A DNA stretch of 64,000 nucleotides from DASPSR01 sp035498715 (GTDB taxonomy: Bacteria > Nitrospirota > UBA9217), in assembly GCA_035498715.1 (NCBI GenBank), contig DATJZV010000068.1:62001-126000 (forward strand). The letters run 5' to 3'. The notes under the pieces were generated by a model. The model was not told where the DNA came from, ran no database searches, and saw only the letters and a list, made by a program, of their open reading frames with translations. Positions 24,844 to 35,424 of this stretch are shown piece after piece. Both the position numbers and the translations under genes were made by a program. Each line of letters begins with the position of its first letter. Position 1 is the first letter of the stretch.

Positions 24844-25317
24844 ATGAAACATATCATATCCGTACTGGTAGAGAACAAATTCGGTGTGCTGTCGCGCGTG
24901 TCGGGTCTCTTCAGCGGCAGGGGATTCAACATCGAGACGATCTCGATCGGGCCGACGCTTGATCCTACGATTTCGCAGATGACGATCGTAACCACAGGGG
25001 ACGAGCGCATCCTTGAGCAGATCATCAAGCAGCTCAACAAGCTGATCGATGTGATCAAGGTGACGGACCTCGCGGAGAAGGAATATGTCGAGCGAGAGAT
25101 GTGCCTCATTAAGATCAATGCCCCGACGGAGCACCGTGCCGAAGCGCTCAGGATTGCCGATATATTCCGGGCCCGCGTGGTCGATTCTACGCAGAAGACC
25201 TATACCTTCCAAGTGACGGGAGACGAAAAGAAACTGGAGGCCTTCATCGAGCTTTTGCGACCAATCGGGATTAAAGAGATCGTGCGCACCGGCAAGGTCG
25301 CCATCACCAGGGAATAG
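24844..25317 (+). CDS. ilvH: Acetolactate synthase, small (regulatory) subunit
   Basis: 157 residues, long IlvH form. An N-terminal ACT domain begins ISVLVENKFGVLSRVSGLFSGRGFNIETI, the valine-binding module; the C-terminal domain includes RADIFRARVVD-like and EAFIELLRPIGIKEIVRTG segments. It stimulates IlvB and confers valine feedback. The ATG follows AAGGATAACCCC. The 109 bases between it and ilvB show no gene. Confidence 0.96.
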   Translation: MKHIISVLVENKFGVLSRVSGLFSGRGFNIETISIGPTLDPTISQMTIVTTGDERILEQIIKQLNKLIDVIKVTDLAEKEYVEREMCLIKINAPTEHRAEALRIADIFRARVVDSTQKTYTFQVTGDEKKLEAFIELLRPIGIKEIVRTGKVAITRE

Positions 25318-25343
25318 CCCGAGTGGAGGAGGAGAAAATCGGC

Positions 25344-25979
25344 GTGAGAATTTCACGGGTGTACATCTGCATTGCAGTCCTTCTTGTAGCCATCCTGTCA
25401 GGGTGCGCGCAGAAGGGGCCGGTGCTCCTTGACAACATCAAGTACCAGCCGCCCGAGGGCTTGGCTGCCGGGACGCCAAAACTGGTAGTCGGCGTGAGTC
25501 CCTTTCGGGATGATCGCGGCAAGACTTTTTCAGTGCTCGGTAAACGGACGATCCCTGACTATGTGGAGAACGACCTGGTCGTGCAGGGCACCGTGGCCGA
25601 CCTGGTGACCGCTGCATTGAAGGACGCGCTCAAAGCACGGGGCATCATCGTCAAGGATGTCCCGGCATGGGACATGAATGCCGAGTCGATAAGGACCACC
25701 GGTATTGATATCCTGATCGGCGGTGAGATCAAGACACTCTGGGTTGAGGCCGTTTCTCAGACGCTGAATTTCAAGGTGAGCGCCGTAGTCCAACTCAGGG
25801 TGTCGGCAGCCGATGTCGCTGAGAAGAAGATAATCCGGACACTTGTCCTGAACAGCAAACTTGAACGCCAGGACGTGGCATTCTCGTTCGAATCGGTCAA
25901 AAGCGCGGTTTCTGAAGCGTTGTCATCGGCGCTGGACCAGCTTCTCAACGACGAAGAGTTCAAAAAGAGGATCAGATAA
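25344..25979 (+). CDS. YajG-like lipoprotein embedded in the ilv block
   Basis: 211 residues from GTG at 25344, with GGAGGAGGAG about 10 bases upstream. The signal peptide MRISRVYICIAVLLVAILSGC ends in a lipobox. The mature part has KLVVGVSPFRDDRGK, then ALKDALKARGIIVKDV, an arrangement like YajG/LptE-type lipoproteins that average a beta-strand pattern around an alternate helix. Its function is unknown. It lies 26 bases after ilvH and 31 before ilvC, an unusual place for an envelope protein. Confidence 0.75.
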   Translation: MRISRVYICIAVLLVAILSGCAQKGPVLLDNIKYQPPEGLAAGTPKLVVGVSPFRDDRGKTFSVLGKRTIPDYVENDLVVQGTVADLVTAALKDALKARGIIVKDVPAWDMNAESIRTTGIDILIGGEIKTLWVEAVSQTLNFKVSAVVQLRVSAADVAEKKIIRTLVLNSKLERQDVAFSFESVKSAVSEALSSALDQLLNDEEFKKRIR

Positions 25980-26010
25980 TCCAGAATTATCTATTGTGAA
26001 AGGGGATACG

Positions 26011-27027
<1,017 letters not shown>

Positions 27028-27072
27028 GATGCAAAATTGCGGAAAAGGTTATTTAAATTTCCCGGATAACGT

Positions 27073-27717
27073 ATGATGAAAAATTACGGGATACCCATAG
27101 CTTCGGAAGGATGGCCCTTTATCATCCCGCTGGTGATGCTCACGGTTTTGCTGTTTGCTGTCGGGTGGAAGAATATCGGCTGTGTTTCACTCGCGCTCAC
27201 GCTCTTCATCGTGTTCTTTTTCCGTGATCCGGATCGCTCGGTTCCGGAGGGCAAAGATGTTGTTGTCTCACCGGCGGACGGTAAGGTCATCGTGGTCAAG
27301 GACATCTATGAGCCTGATTACCTGAAGCAGGATGTGAAACAGATCAGCATCTTCCTTTCCGTTTTTAACGTGCACGTGAACCGCGCCCCGTGCGGAGGAA
27401 CGGTTGAAACCGTGAGATACAATCCGGGGAGATTTCACGTTGCATCAGTGGATAAAGCCTCGCTGGACAATGAACAGACGGCCGTTGTTATCACGAACGG
27501 GAAGTACAAAGTGCTCGTGAAGCAGATCGCCGGGCTTATTGCAAGACGAATCGTGTGCTATGCCAAGCCTGGAGATACGATCAAAACGGGCGAACGCTAT
27601 GGTCTGATCCGTTTCGGATCGCGCGTGGATATTTTTCTGCCGAAGGAAGCCGAACTGAAGGTCAAGGTGGGAGACCGGATCAAAGGGGCGCGGGACATCA
27701 TCGGGGTGCTCAAATGA
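27073..27717 (+). CDS. psd: Phosphatidylserine decarboxylase proenzyme
   Basis: 214 residues, the short type found in many anaerobes and archaea. Two N-terminal membrane segments precede FFRDPDRSVPEG, VVSPADGKVI, and NVHVNRAPCGG. The self-cleavage site that creates the pyruvoyl group is the GS of IRFGSRVDIFLP. It makes phosphatidylethanolamine. Its stop overlaps the pssA start (ATGA), so the two successive PE-synthesis enzymes are translationally coupled. The two ATGs at 27073 and 27076 are equivalent. Confidence 0.95.
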   Translation: MMKNYGIPIASEGWPFIIPLVMLTVLLFAVGWKNIGCVSLALTLFIVFFFRDPDRSVPEGKDVVVSPADGKVIVVKDIYEPDYLKQDVKQISIFLSVFNVHVNRAPCGGTVETVRYNPGRFHVASVDKASLDNEQTAVVITNGKYKVLVKQIAGLIARRIVCYAKPGDTIKTGERYGLIRFGSRVDIFLPKEAELKVKVGDRIKGARDIIGVLK

Positions 27718-28463
27718 GAAAAGGGATTTATGTCCTGCCCAATCTTATAACGCTGTCCAGCATGTTTGCTGGCTTCTATTCCATCGTGGCCTCGCTCAAC
27801 TCCGATTATGAGCGTGCTGCATGGGCCATTATGATCGCGTCCGTTTTTGACGTTTTGGACGGTTGGGTCGCAAGGATAACCCATACGGCCACGCGGTTCG
27901 GCATCGAGATCGACTCGCTGGCAGACGTGATATCCTTCGGCGTTGCTCCGGGTGTCCTTGTCTATACTTGGACGCTGTCCTCGTTCGGCAAGATCGGGTG
28001 GCTTGGGTCGTTCTTCCTGGTTGCCTGCGCTGCGCTCAGGCTTGCGCGGTTCAACGTGCAGATGGGAAGTACCGAAAAGAAGCATTTTACCGGCCTCCCC
28101 ACGCCGGCATCGGCGTTGGTGATCGCCACTACGGTGTTGGCATACGAAGAGATCATCCATATCCTCGAGCACCTGAAGTTGGTTCAGCTGGCGGATGTGG
28201 TCGGAAAGGATTACTGGATACTGGCACTGACATTCATCCTGGCAGGACTCATGGTGAGCAACATCACCTACCATAGCCTGAAGGAGGCAAACCTGAAGGA
28301 ACGTCGGCCTTTCGGGATCCTGGTTGTCATCGCGGCTTTTTTGGCGGTGGTGGCATATCATCCTGAACTCGTCCTGTTTCTGGTCTCCATTTCTTATGTT
28401 GCGGTCGGCATTCTCGAGGCGCTTTTCAAACTGTTCAAGAGACAGAAACCAGCCGCTGCTTAA
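27714..28463 (+). CDS. pssA: CDP-diacylglycerol-serine O-phosphatidyltransferase
   Basis: 249 residues from ATG at 27714, overlapping psd. The CDP-alcohol phosphatidyltransferase motif reads DVLDGWVARITHTATRFGIEIDSLAD (D-G-AR-G-D-D pattern). Several membrane helices follow, as in the PssA branch. It makes phosphatidylserine, the substrate of Psd. The pair sits between ilvC and leuA, an order I associate with Geobacter-like genomes. Confidence 0.95.
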   Translation: MRKGIYVLPNLITLSSMFAGFYSIVASLNSDYERAAWAIMIASVFDVLDGWVARITHTATRFGIEIDSLADVISFGVAPGVLVYTWTLSSFGKIGWLGSFFLVACAALRLARFNVQMGSTEKKHFTGLPTPASALVIATTVLAYEEIIHILEHLKLVQLADVVGKDYWILALTFILAGLMVSNITYHSLKEANLKERRPFGILVVIAAFLAVVAYHPELVLFLVSISYVAVGILEALFKLFKRQKPAAA

Positions 28464-28598
28464 TCCGTTCTGATCACAGTGGCGATAGAGACGGTGAGCA
28501 GGCGAGAGATTAAGAATGCGGCCTTAATCTCTTTTTTTCATTATTATTTATAGCGCATCCTACGGGGACGGCGGCTGCATGATATTGAGGAATCTATC

Positions 28599-30128
28599 AT
28601 GAATACAATCATTAAAATATTCGATACAACGCTCCGCGACGGAGAACAGTCCCCGGGAGCGAGCATGAACGTTGAGGAAAAGATGACTCTTGCCAGGCAG
28701 CTCGCTCGGTTGGGAGTGGATATCATCGAAGCGGGCTTCGCCATCAGTTCTCCCGGCGATTTTGAGTCCATCAAACGGATCAGCGCAGAGGTAGAAGGGC
28801 CGGTGATTTGCAGCCTTGCGCGGGCGCGCAGCGAAGACATTGACCGAGCCTGGGAAGCGCTCAAGGACGCACCGAGACGGCGTATCCACACCTTTCACTC
28901 GACATCCGACATACATCTGAAGTATCAGTACAGGATCTCGCGCGAAGAGGCACTGAGGCGTTCCGTTGAAATGGTTTCCCACGCCCGTTCCTATGTGGAT
29001 GACGTAGAGTTCTCGCCTATGGACGCCACACGGACAGACGAGACATACCTCCTTGAGGTCGTGGAAGCGGTAATCGCAGCAGGTGCGAAGACCGTCAATA
29101 TCCCGGACACCGTAGGATATGCCATGCCCGAGGAATTCGGTGCGCTCATTAAAGGTATCAAGAGCAGGGTCAAGAACATCGATAAAGCCATCATCTCTGT
29201 CCACTGCCATAACGACCTGGGGCTTGCTGTTGCGAACGCGCTTGCAGCGATTCGGAATGGGGCAGAGCAGGTGGAGTGCACGATCAACGGCATCGGCGAG
29301 CGGGCGGGAAATTGCTCCATGGAAGAGGTCGTGATGGCGCTCCGTACGAGGAAAGACCTTTTCGGCGCAGACACGAGAATTCACACCGAAGAGATCACGC
29401 GCACGAGCAGGTTGGTGACAAAGATCACCGGCATCCCGGTCCAGCCGAATAAGGCCATCGTGGGTGCGAACGCCTTCGCACATGAGTCAGGCATCCACCA
29501 GGATGGTCTGCTCAAAGAGCGAACCACATACGAAATCATGACGCCCGAATCGATCGGCCTCGTGAAGACGAACTTGGTGCTCGGCAAACACTCCGGCAGA
29601 CACGCGTTCCGCGATCGGCTCAAGCAGATGGGTTATGAACTCTCTGATGATGACCTGAATAAGGCCTTCGAGCGGTTCAAACGGGTTGCAGACCAGAAGA
29701 AAGAGGTTTTCGACGAGGATCTCGATGCTATCGTCTCCGATGAGATGCAGCAGATTCAGGAAATATATGTGCTCAAACACCTCAGCGCCCAGAGCGGTAC
29801 AGGCATGACACCGACGGCGACGGTGGAGATGCAGATCGGTGGCAAGAGTGTTAATCAGACAGGCAAGGGTGACGGCCCGGTCGATGCAGTGTACCGGACG
29901 ATCGCTGCGATCACGGGAACCAAGAGTAAGCTTGATGCTTATCTCGTAAAGGGGATAACCGGCGGTACCGATGCCCTTGGTGAGGTGACCGTGAAGGTCG
30001 AGGAGGACGGCAAGAAAGTCGCCGGCCACGGCGCTGATACGGACATCATCGTAGCGAGCGCCAAGGCTTACGTAAATGCTCTGAACAAGCTGGAATATTG
30101 GAAAAAAGGGAAAACGAAAAGCAGCTAG
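28599..30128 (+). CDS. leuA: 2-isopropylmalate synthase
   Basis: 509 residues, the long form with a leucine-sensing C-terminal domain. The catalytic start is FDTTLRDGEQSPGASM; the metal motif is HCHNDLGLAVAN, followed by ECTINGIGERAGNCS. Residues about 385-500 form the regulatory LeuA dimer domain. It commits 2-oxoisovalerate to leucine. The ribosome binding site is TTGAGGAA. About 230 bases with repeat remnants separate it from leuC. Confidence 0.97.
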   Translation: MNTIIKIFDTTLRDGEQSPGASMNVEEKMTLARQLARLGVDIIEAGFAISSPGDFESIKRISAEVEGPVICSLARARSEDIDRAWEALKDAPRRRIHTFHSTSDIHLKYQYRISREEALRRSVEMVSHARSYVDDVEFSPMDATRTDETYLLEVVEAVIAAGAKTVNIPDTVGYAMPEEFGALIKGIKSRVKNIDKAIISVHCHNDLGLAVANALAAIRNGAEQVECTINGIGERAGNCSMEEVVMALRTRKDLFGADTRIHTEEITRTSRLVTKITGIPVQPNKAIVGANAFAHESGIHQDGLLKERTTYEIMTPESIGLVKTNLVLGKHSGRHAFRDRLKQMGYELSDDDLNKAFERFKRVADQKKEVFDEDLDAIVSDEMQQIQEIYVLKHLSAQSGTGMTPTATVEMQIGGKSVNQTGKGDGPVDAVYRTIAAITGTKSKLDAYLVKGITGGTDALGEVTVKVEEDGKKVAGHGADTDIIVASAKAYVNALNKLEYWKKGKTKSS

Positions 30129-30199
30129 AAAGCGCCGCTTGTTTAAATTAATTTTTTTGCAAACCTCTTTCGCCCATGTAAAAGATCCAATATCCTTGC

Positions 30200-30276
30200 C
30201 ACAAATGACACGAAGGGACGAATAAACACGAATTAGCACATTGCTTCCCTCCGTGACATTCGAATAATTCGTGCAG
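30200..30276. repeat. Dispersed palindromic repeat remnant
   Basis: CACAAATGACACGAAGGGACG, truncated, with ACACGAATTAGCAC, followed by the inverted words GTGACATTCGAATAATTCGTG. Related words occur at 31700-31775 between leuC and leuD. They look like decayed copies of a common intergenic repeat. Confidence 0.45.
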
Positions 30277-30319
30277 TTCGCATACATGCATGTACAGGTT
30301 TCGTATTAGGAAAAAACAG

Positions 30320-30348
30320 TTGAATCTGACAAAGGGATAATGTATATT
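30320..30348 (+). promoter_or_regulatory. leuC promoter abutting its start codon
   Basis: TTGAAT (30320-30325), 17-base spacer, TG-preceded TATATT (30343-30348), 8 bases before ATG 30357. No ribosome binding site is near, so a leaderless leuC transcript is predicted. Confidence 0.5.
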
Positions 30349-30356
30349 CAAAAAAT

Positions 30357-31616
30357 ATGATGACGATTACTGAAAAAATACTGGCTGCACACAGCGGCAA
30401 AAAAGAGGTCGTTCCGGGCGAGCTGATCAACGCGAAGCTCGACCTCGTGCTCGCGAACGACATCACCGCGCCCATCGCGATCAAGGAATTCAAGGCCGCA
30501 GGCGCTAATACGGTGTTCGATCCCGAGCGTATCGCGCTTATCCCGGACCACTTTGCTCCGAACAAGGACATTGCCTCGGCAGAGCAGTGCAATATGCTCC
30601 GTCAATTCTCGCGGGAACATGAGTTGTCGCTCTACTTCGAGGTCGGAAGGATGGGTGTGGAGCATGCGCTTCTGCCTGAGCAGGGGATTGTTGTACCCGG
30701 CGACGTGGTGATTGGCGCTGACAGTCACACCTGTACCTATGGCGGGTTGGGTGCGTTTTCGACCGGTGTCGGCAGCACGGACGTTGCTGCGGCCATGATC
30801 ACGGGCGAAGCCTGGTTCAAAGTGCCCGAGAGCATGAAGTTCATCTACAAGGGAAAGCTTGGCAAGTGGGTCGGTGGCAAGGACATCATTCTCCGTACCA
30901 TTGGCGACATCGGCGTGGATGGTGCACTCTATCGAGCCATGGAATTCACTGGCGAAGTGATTCGGAAGCTCTCTATGTCGGGACGGCTGACGATCTGTAA
31001 CATGGCGATCGAGGCAGGGGGCAAGAACGGCATCATAGAACCCGACGAGATCACCGAGAAGTATATGGCCAAGCGCGCGCGGCGTAAGTACAAGTTCTAT
31101 AAGAGCGATAAAAAGGCGAACTATGTGGACGTGCGCGAATACGATCTCAACGGCATGGAGCCTCAGATCGCCTGTCCGCACCTTCCAGAGAATGTGAAGC
31201 CCGTGAGTGAACTTGCAGCTATCAATATCGACCAGTCTGTCGTTGGCTCCTGCACGAACGGGAGGATTGAGGATATCCGCGAGGCAGCCAAAGTCATCAA
31301 AGGGCACAAGGTACACCCCTACGTACGCATGATCGTAATTCCGGCTACCCAGGCTGTATTCAAGCAGTCCGTCAAGGAAGGCCTCGTCGACGTCTTCATC
31401 GATGCCGGTGCGGCATTCAGCACGCCGACCTGCGGTCCCTGTCTCGGCGGTCATATGGGAATTCTTGCTGCGGGCGAGCGCGCTATCGCCACGACGAACC
31501 GAAACTTTGTCGGCAGGATGGGCGACCGCAAAAGCGAAGTATATCTGTCCAGTCCGGCGATCGCGGCTGCATCCGCAGTGCTTGGAAGAATTGGCAGGCC
31601 GGAAGAACTGAAATAA
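30357..31616 (+). CDS. leuC: 3-isopropylmalate dehydratase, large subunit
   Basis: 419 residues, the shorter archaeal/HacA-like type. The [4Fe-4S] ligands are in VGSCTNGR and TCGPCLGGHMG; substrate regions include IGADSHTCTYGG. With LeuD it isomerises 2- to 3-isopropylmalate. Two consecutive ATGs at 30357 and 30360 sit 8-11 bases after a -10 box, without a Shine-Dalgarno. leuD lies 181 bases downstream beyond a repeat-like gap. Confidence 0.96.
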   Translation: MMTITEKILAAHSGKKEVVPGELINAKLDLVLANDITAPIAIKEFKAAGANTVFDPERIALIPDHFAPNKDIASAEQCNMLRQFSREHELSLYFEVGRMGVEHALLPEQGIVVPGDVVIGADSHTCTYGGLGAFSTGVGSTDVAAAMITGEAWFKVPESMKFIYKGKLGKWVGGKDIILRTIGDIGVDGALYRAMEFTGEVIRKLSMSGRLTICNMAIEAGGKNGIIEPDEITEKYMAKRARRKYKFYKSDKKANYVDVREYDLNGMEPQIACPHLPENVKPVSELAAINIDQSVVGSCTNGRIEDIREAAKVIKGHKVHPYVRMIVIPATQAVFKQSVKEGLVDVFIDAGAAFSTPTCGPCLGGHMGILAAGERAIATTNRNFVGRMGDRKSEVYLSSPAIAAASAVLGRIGRPEELK

Positions 31617-31797
31617 AATATTTAGCAACAGGGGCCACAGAGAATTCCAGGGAGCATAGGAAAAGGAATCCAAGGATGTCTGCCGCAGAGGACGTTGAGG
31701 GAACAACAAACGGACACGAATAAGACGACTGACATCCTTCGTTTGTGTCATTCACACCATTCATGCTGTTCGTCGTAAAAAGAATAGAGGATCTTCG

Positions 31798-32298
31798 ATG
31801 AAATTCAAAGGTAAGGCATGGAAATTTGGAGCTGACGTTGACACGGACGCGATCATTCCTGCGCGCTATTTGAATACGTCTGATCCGAAAGAACTGGCTA
31901 AACATTGCATGGAAGACTCGGCCACGCCCGATTTCGTGAAAAAGATGAAGCCGGGCGATATCATCGTTGCTGAGAAGAACTTCGGGTGCGGATCATCGCG
32001 CGAGCATGCACCGATTGCGATCAAGGCTGCCGGCGTGTCCTGTGTCGTGGCAAAGAGTTTTGCGCGGATCTTCTACCGGAATTGCTTCAATATGGGGCTA
32101 CCAATCTTCGAGAGCGCGGAGGCTGTTGACGGTATCAAAGAAGGCGATCAGATCGAGGTAGATGCGGACTCTGGCGCAATCCGGAACCTTACCTCGGGAA
32201 AGACGTTCAAGGTCGCACCGGTGCCACCCTTCATGCAGGACCTGATTGCTGTAGGTGGGCTTATGGCATATACGAAGAAAAAGGCGGGACTTCGTTGA
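31798..32298 (+). CDS. leuD: 3-isopropylmalate dehydratase, small subunit
   Basis: 166 residues, the short LeuD form that pairs with the archaeal-type LeuC. It carries GADVDTDAIIPARYLNT, the substrate loop NFGCGSSREHAP and SFARIFYRNCFNMGLP. The start is the ATG at 31798 with GAGGATCTTCG just before. The LeuC/LeuD complex is completed by the upstream gene. Confidence 0.96.
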   Translation: MKFKGKAWKFGADVDTDAIIPARYLNTSDPKELAKHCMEDSATPDFVKKMKPGDIIVAEKNFGCGSSREHAPIAIKAAGVSCVVAKSFARIFYRNCFNMGLPIFESAEAVDGIKEGDQIEVDADSGAIRNLTSGKTFKVAPVPPFMQDLIAVGGLMAYTKKKAGLR

Positions 32299-32650
32299 CA
32301 GCCTGTTTCAAGCTGATGAAGGCTCTCCACCCGAAAATCATGCAGCAACCCGGACATTCTATCTGCGAACCCTGCGTGTACTTCAGCCGTAACCTCGATC
32401 TCACGACACTTCAGCCAGTTGCTCCGCCTGCGCAGCCTGACGCCTGCGGCCTCGGCTTCATGCCAGGAGACGATGGCTGCAACGAGATGCGAACAAATAA
32501 CTGCAGCACGAGGAAAAGATAGTCAACATATCCATCATGTCATCATGGCGGGGGGGCATAGTGACGCAGCAATCTCATGCTGTCAATATCGAAATTACCA
32601 TGCCCTTCGGTCGCTCGCAATAACAGCATTTAGGAAAGGGCTATACTTAA
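32299..32650. other. Intergenic 350 bases with a REP-like repeat
   Basis: No gene is supported. At 32539-32625 lies a decayed copy of a palindromic element I know from many Deltaproteobacteria-type genomes: GGCGGGGGGGCATAGTGACG-CAGCAATCTC, then an inverted GAAATTACCATGCCCTTCGG-TCGCTCGCAATAAC. The rest shows no structure that I can name. Confidence 0.5.
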
Positions 32651-33727
32651 ATGGCAAAGACCTACAAAATCGCAACGATCCCCGGTGATGGCACCGGGCC
32701 GGAGGTTGTTAGAGAAGGCATAAAAGCTCTCAATGCAGCAGCGACCAAGGGAGGGTTCAAGCTCGAGTTCGCCGAGTTCGACTTCGGCGGCACACGCTAT
32801 TTAAAGACCGGCGAGACGCTCCCTGACAGCGCTATCGACGAGTTCAGGAAGTTCGACGCCATGTTCCTGGGCGCTATCGGTCATCCCGACGTAAAACCGG
32901 GCATTCTCGAAACAGGGATCCTCCTCAAGATACGCTTTGCCCTCGATCAGTACATCAATCTTCGGCCAGTGAAGCTCTATCCTAACGTCGAGACCCCGCT
33001 AAAGGACAAGGGCCCCGAGCATATTGATTTTGTGGTCATCCGCGAGAACACGGGAGGCATCTATACGGGCCACGGAGGGGCGACGCGCGTGGGTACGACC
33101 GAGGAGATTGCGACGCAGCTGATGGTGTATGATCGCCGCACGGTTGACCGCTGTCTCAAGTATGCCTTTGAGCTTAAAAAGAAGCGCAACACTGAGGGCA
33201 AGAAATACTCTGCAAAGCCAATCACGCTCATTCACAAGCGTAATGTGCTTACCCATTGCGGCGATCTCTGGTACCGCGCTTTTGAAGAGATGGGAACGAA
33301 ACAGTATCCAGAGCTAAAACGCGATTATAACCACGTTGATGCCGCGAATATGTGGTTCGTAAAGAATCCCGAATGGTTCGACGTGGCCGTCACCGAAAAT
33401 CTGTTCGGCGACATCATTACCGACCTTGGCGCTATGATCCAGGGCGGCCTCGGCGTAGCGTCAGGCGGGAACATCAACCCCGAAGGCGTTTCGATGTTTG
33501 AGCCGATGGGCGGTAGCGCGCCGAAGTATGCCGGCCAGAACGTGATCAACCCCATGGCGGCGATTGGTGCGGCGATGATGATGCTTGATGCCCTCGGTGA
33601 AACAAAATCTGCGCAGGCTATCGAGACGGCAATGATCGCGGTCATGAAGAAGATGACGAGCCAGGCTGCCGGGAAAATGGGCATGTCCACCACAGAGGTG
33701 GGGGATATGGTGGCGGGTCTCGTTTAA
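32651..33727 (+). CDS. leuB: 3-isopropylmalate dehydrogenase
   Basis: 358 residues. The isopropylmalate/isocitrate dehydrogenase fold is evident: IPGDGTGPEVVREG, VVIRENTGGIYTG, the active-site Lys/Tyr region, the Asp metal ligands in VTENLFGDIITDLGA and the NAD loop EPMGGSAPKYAG. It oxidises and decarboxylates 3-isopropylmalate. The sequence is closer to the variant used in anaerobes than to E. coli LeuB, so a related hydroxyacid (homoisocitrate-like) dehydrogenase is the alternative, but leuCD next door settles it. AGGAAAGG precedes the ATG. Confidence 0.93.
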   Translation: MAKTYKIATIPGDGTGPEVVREGIKALNAAATKGGFKLEFAEFDFGGTRYLKTGETLPDSAIDEFRKFDAMFLGAIGHPDVKPGILETGILLKIRFALDQYINLRPVKLYPNVETPLKDKGPEHIDFVVIRENTGGIYTGHGGATRVGTTEEIATQLMVYDRRTVDRCLKYAFELKKKRNTEGKKYSAKPITLIHKRNVLTHCGDLWYRAFEEMGTKQYPELKRDYNHVDAANMWFVKNPEWFDVAVTENLFGDIITDLGAMIQGGLGVASGGNINPEGVSMFEPMGGSAPKYAGQNVINPMAAIGAAMMMLDALGETKSAQAIETAMIAVMKKMTSQAAGKMGMSTTEVGDMVAGLV

Positions 33728-34164
33728 AGAGGACGCTATGGTGCTCAATCCGATACTTCGGGCTAAGACTCGTTCGCGTTCTGCTTCCTAGTCGGCATAA
33801 ACTCTGTGCGGGGAGAATGAATCAGCAAATAAGATGATCGAACAATATTATTTCCAGTATCAGGCGACAAAAAGCTTAGAATATGGCATTTACGGGAAAG
33901 GTTCATTTGAGATGTTGCGTAATTAAAAGGCCGATTGTTCTTTAGCTGAAGGGATTCGTGTTTGCCGCTTAGAGTTGAAACGCTTGCTACTGAATACTAC
34001 GGTTGTGTCAGGCGTATAGAGATGTTGTTCTGAAAGTAATGATAATAAAAGTGAGAATTTAACATAGTCCTTTGCATGACAGCAGGGAGTCAGAAAGCTC
34101 CTGATTCCAGGGCAAGCTCGGAAGGTTGGATTAAAAAACAGAATTCATGTTCGGGAGTTATACA
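33728..34164. other. Intergenic 437 bases, nothing recognised
   Basis: AT-richer than its neighbours, with no coding frame of interest, no clear hairpin-plus-T terminator and no strong promoter. The last 30 bases provide the ribosome binding site of the next gene. Confidence 0.5.
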
Positions 34165-35277
34165 ATGATGCGAGTAGGCTTTATCGGTTGGCGCGGCATG
34201 GTGGGCTCGGTGCTCATGGGCCGCATGAACGAGGAAAAGGATTTCAAGCTCATCGACCCTGTGTTCTTCACGACATCGAACATAGGCGGTAAGGGACCGA
34301 ACATCGGCAAAGATGTCCCTGCCCTCAAGGATGCGAAGAGTATCGATGAACTAAAGGCGATGGATACCATCGTCTCATGCCAGGGTGGTGACTATACCGG
34401 CGAGATCTATCCTGCACTCCGTGCAGCTGGATGGAAGGGATACTGGATCGATGCAGCATCTACGCTACGTATGACGAGCGACTCCATTATCATACTCGAT
34501 CCGGTCAACTTGAATGTGATCAAGAACGGCATGGCCAAGGGGATCAAGAACTATATCGGCGGAAACTGTACGGTATCGCTCATGCTCATGGCTTTGGGCG
34601 GATTATACGAGCGCGATCTCGTTGAGTGGATGAGCGCCATGACGTACCAGGCGGCATCGGGCGCTGGCGCAAATAACATGCGCGAATTGCTCAAGCAGAT
34701 GGGTTCTGCACACGATTCGGTCAAGAATCTTCTGGACGATCCGGCAGGCGCGATCCTCGAAATTGACAAGAAAGTCGCCGAGCATGTGCGGTCCGATCGC
34801 TATCCTACGAAGTTCTTCGGGGCACCTTTGGCATGCTCGCTCATTCCCTGGATCGACAAACAGCTCGACAATGGCCAGAGCAGGGAAGAATGGAAAGGCC
34901 AGGCCGAAACGAACAAGATCCTCGGTCGTGAAGACAAGCCGATCCCGATAGACGGGACCTGCGTGCGCATCGGTGCCATGCGCTGCCACAGTCAGGCGCT
35001 TACGATCAAGATGAAAAAGGATGTACCACTGGACGAGATCACCGACATGATCGCAAAGCACAACAAATGGGTGAAGGTTGTGCCGAACCATCGAGAGATA
35101 ACAATGAGGGATCTCACTCCGGCGGCCATTACCGGCACGCTTACCGTGCCGATTGGACGCTTGCGCAAGATGAACATGGGACCCACATTCCTGAACGCAT
35201 TCACCTGCGGTGACCAGCTCCTCTGGGGCGCCGCAGAGCCGCTCCGAAGAATGCTGCGGATCGTGGTGGAGAAGTGA
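34165..35277 (+). CDS. asd: Aspartate-semialdehyde dehydrogenase, gammaproteobacterial (E. coli-like) type
   Basis: 370 residues from ATG at 34165, with GGGAG at 34153-34157. It starts MMRVGFIGWRGMVGSVLMGRM, as in E. coli Asd; the catalytic Cys is in IGGNCTVSLMLMALGGL, and the region YQAASGAGANNMREL and RIGAMRCHSQALTIK are diagnostic. It reduces aspartyl phosphate to the semialdehyde for Lys/Met/Thr/DAP. A second ASADH of another subclass follows 147 bases later. Confidence 0.94.
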   Translation: MMRVGFIGWRGMVGSVLMGRMNEEKDFKLIDPVFFTTSNIGGKGPNIGKDVPALKDAKSIDELKAMDTIVSCQGGDYTGEIYPALRAAGWKGYWIDAASTLRMTSDSIIILDPVNLNVIKNGMAKGIKNYIGGNCTVSLMLMALGGLYERDLVEWMSAMTYQAASGAGANNMRELLKQMGSAHDSVKNLLDDPAGAILEIDKKVAEHVRSDRYPTKFFGAPLACSLIPWIDKQLDNGQSREEWKGQAETNKILGREDKPIPIDGTCVRIGAMRCHSQALTIKMKKDVPLDEITDMIAKHNKWVKVVPNHREITMRDLTPAAITGTLTVPIGRLRKMNMGPTFLNAFTCGDQLLWGAAEPLRRMLRIVVEK

Positions 35278-35388
35278 GAACGAGGCACCCCAGTGTTTGA
35301 ACCGTGATAGCCTTATGTCAAAACCGGCCACTTGAGGCGCTCAAAGTGCGAAGGTTTTAGGATCTTATAACAATTTTCCTGTATTCCT

Positions 35389-35418
35389 TTGATTTTTCGC
35401 GGTTAAGGCATTTATTAA
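35389..35418 (+). promoter_or_regulatory. Putative promoter of the second asd
   Basis: TTGATT (35389-35394), 18-base spacer, TATTAA (35413-35418), 6 bases before the ATG at 35425. No Shine-Dalgarno at a useful distance; leaderless mRNA possible. Confidence 0.45.
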
Positions 35419-35424
35419 TCCCGT

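Noticed and set aside
30348..31751. 467-codon minus frame across leuC
   Set aside because: Antisense to a clear leuC; composition typical of shadow frames.
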